Source: Anoplopoma fimbria (taxonomy: Eukaryota; Chordata; Actinopteri; Perciformes; Anoplopomatidae). Taken from it: a DNA stretch of 64,000 bases. A model generated the notes under the pieces. The model ran no database searches and was not told the origin of the DNA. It saw nothing but the letters and a program-made list of their open reading frames with translations. Each line of letters begins with the position of its first letter. Positions within the stretch are counted from its first letter, which is position 1. The position numbers were made by a program, and so were the translations under genes. Positions 62,101 through 64,000 of this stretch are shown in pieces. The stretch is taken from NCBI RefSeq assembly GCF_027596085.1, contig NC_072452.1:7899790-7963789 (forward strand). Direction: 5' to 3'.

Positions 62101-64000
62101 AAGTCGCCCAGGGTGGTGGAAATGACACTACTGGGCAGCTTCATAGTGTTTCAATTTGATGAAAAAATGTTCACCTGTCCCAGGGCTTTATGAGTCTGCT
62201 TCATAAACCTACAGCCGAGAGAGTAAAGGAGAGAGATACAAGGGAAACAACAGAAAGAAGTTCAGTCAGAGGCTGAGCTGACCACACAGAAACACCCACA
62301 CACATGGTTAGTGAGTCTGTTGCTATATGGCTCACAGCTAACGGCTGTCCAGTTGGTACATTGGCTGTTTTGGGCAAATAAAAACTGAGACTGCACAAAC
62401 GGTCTAGCTGTCAAGTTCATACAAATGACGCAGGGCAAAACATTTAATTTGCTCTCCGTCTGAACACGCTTTGTCTTGCTTGTTTGCTTTTTTTCTGTGA
62501 CATTGCGTGTACGTATGTGCACAAAATGTCAAAATAAGCATTACAGCACAGATGGGATGTGCTGCACGTCCACTACCAAGCCTTATCAATGTCACAGCCC
62601 CATTTATGGCATCATTTTGATGCATAACAATAAAATAGTAGCCCTTATTTACAATTTAAACATATCATGCAGCAGTATTTGAACTTAACACACATAGAAA
62701 GTAGCTATTGTTGGGGTTGTATCCCAGCATTCAACTCCATGTGAAGTTACATTTTGACATTAATAATCAGGATTTGTTACTTTAATTAGGAGTCTTACCG
62801 TATAATTATCAAATCATTTAAATATACGCTTTTGAAGTGTTTTATTCCACTCACCACAGGGAGGACTCAGGCAAGTACACACTGAGAAATCCCTTAAAGT
62901 CCTCAATCATCCTCTCCATCACCTCCCTGGGTCCCTACTAATGTTTCCTCCCCGCACAAAGAGCAGGACTCCCTAAATCTTACTGCTTGTTGTTTCTCAA
63001 TCCCAGCTCCATTTCCTGGAACACACCTTCACATCCCTCTGTGTGTACACTTGCAGTGACATGAGCGCCAATGTCGGCTATATGGTACCATGATAGATAA
63101 TAGAATTCCACTGTGTGTGTGTGTATCCACTGAAAGGCTATTTCAGACCCGACAAAAACAGAGAATTGTGCTGACAGAAAGGATAACTCTTTTGTGTTGG
63201 TCTGGGACAAAGTTTGTTTCCACGAGCCTCAGGAAGTGCTGAGTACAGAAGAAGCAGAAACCTCTCCTCACAGCCTAAAGCTTGCATAGCCAGAGTCCTA
63301 CCTGCCTTTATCCGCTCCTCACTCCCCAAATAATACTTGTAGACTTCCAGCAACACAACAAGGTAGTCCAGTCTGGTCTAGGACAATCCTGTCTTGGGTG
63401 GCTTGGCAATGGGTTCACTGTCTAACTCACCTCTTCACAGCTTGGCAAACGAACACTGTCTTGTGCTCACCATCAGAATTCCTGTTTTCTATATTAGTCC
63501 TCTGTTCTTTCTCTACTGCACGCATTCGTAGCTTCTTGTAGGTGCAGACATTTGTGCATATGGGGGGGCAGAAAGCACAGTAAATAAAATATGTTTCAGG
63601 CAAGGCTGTTATGAATGGTAGTTTATCATTACTTCACGTATTTTTTCTGTATTGGATTTTACTTGTGTCGCTGTTTCACTGCCTTACCCATCAATTACCC
63701 CCCAGGTATGATTAAATTGGATTGTGCTGTGATATTGAATTATTGTGTTGATTCATGGTGAGGTATTAAATGACTGGTGATTTTCCGCAGACCTCGGTTA
63801 CCCACTTATGACACTCCAGTCTGGTCATTTGAGTCGTGGATCACTGAGAAAAGGGGGGTGGGAAGAAATAACTTACGCTAGTGGTACATGATCTGAATAT
63901 TTCTCTCCCTTCCTGTCAACTGATTCTAAGTGAGCCAATGAGGTTGCTTTCTGATAAACCATTTGCATCTGTGTGCTGTAAAGGTTGGGGTTTCTTTTGT
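62101..64000. other. Single-copy DNA to the window end, no gene seen
   Basis: Only short overlapping frames on both strands; no RNA gene or long repeat was recognised. Confidence 0.5.

Overview
The window looks like euchromatic, gene-poor DNA from a teleost fish, probably a percomorph. The support is: very dense long CA/GT microsatellites (13 tracts of about 20 bp or more, several over 100 bp); several interspersed repeats I recognise as typical of teleost genomes; a minus-strand Ty3/gypsy LTR element of the Tf1/sushi type; a Penelope-like retroelement remnant; and a tRNA-derived SINE. I found no convincing host protein-coding exon, rRNA gene or functional tRNA gene. Most open reading frames are read-through of CA repeats, satellite, or GC-rich minisatellite.

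Layout. Positions 1-22,238 are single-copy AT-rich DNA with CA/GT tracts, two copies of a long-inverted-repeat element (about 1,000-1,212 and 5,272-5,905), candidate conserved non-coding sequence (about 8,090-8,690), a weak retroelement fragment (15,351-15,551), the 3' end of a Penelope-like element with a GIY-YIG endonuclease (about 19,990-20,725), and a SINE (20,770-21,052). Positions 22,239-38,399 are one very large, A-rich, strand-asymmetric satellite. Its basic modules of 25 bp and 11-12 bp are assembled into a 225-bp higher-order repeat with roughly 30 recognisable copies. Copies of a degenerate tRNA-Glu-like sequence with shared flanks sit near both ends of the array and none was seen inside it.

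Positions 38,405-40,507 are a gypsy-type LTR element on the minus strand, inserted in the satellite with a perfect 5-bp target duplication. It has a full 555-bp 5' LTR, a short gag start and a GC-rich proline-coding minisatellite. It has no pol. Its 3' LTR is badly truncated and is separated from the internal region by a copy of the satellite that lies outside the element. The LTR and leader carry an 11-nt complementarity that fits the self-priming mechanism of Tf1/sushi elements. A short satellite tail continues to about 40,700. Positions 40,706-64,000 return to single-copy DNA with more CA/GT tracts, three further teleost repeats, and several AT-rich stretches that look like non-coding elements near developmental genes. 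That last point is inference only.

There are no host genes to connect. The story here is repeat biology: a satellite that grew internally by homogenising a higher-order unit between older edges, and a retroelement that landed in it and was rearranged using satellite sequence.
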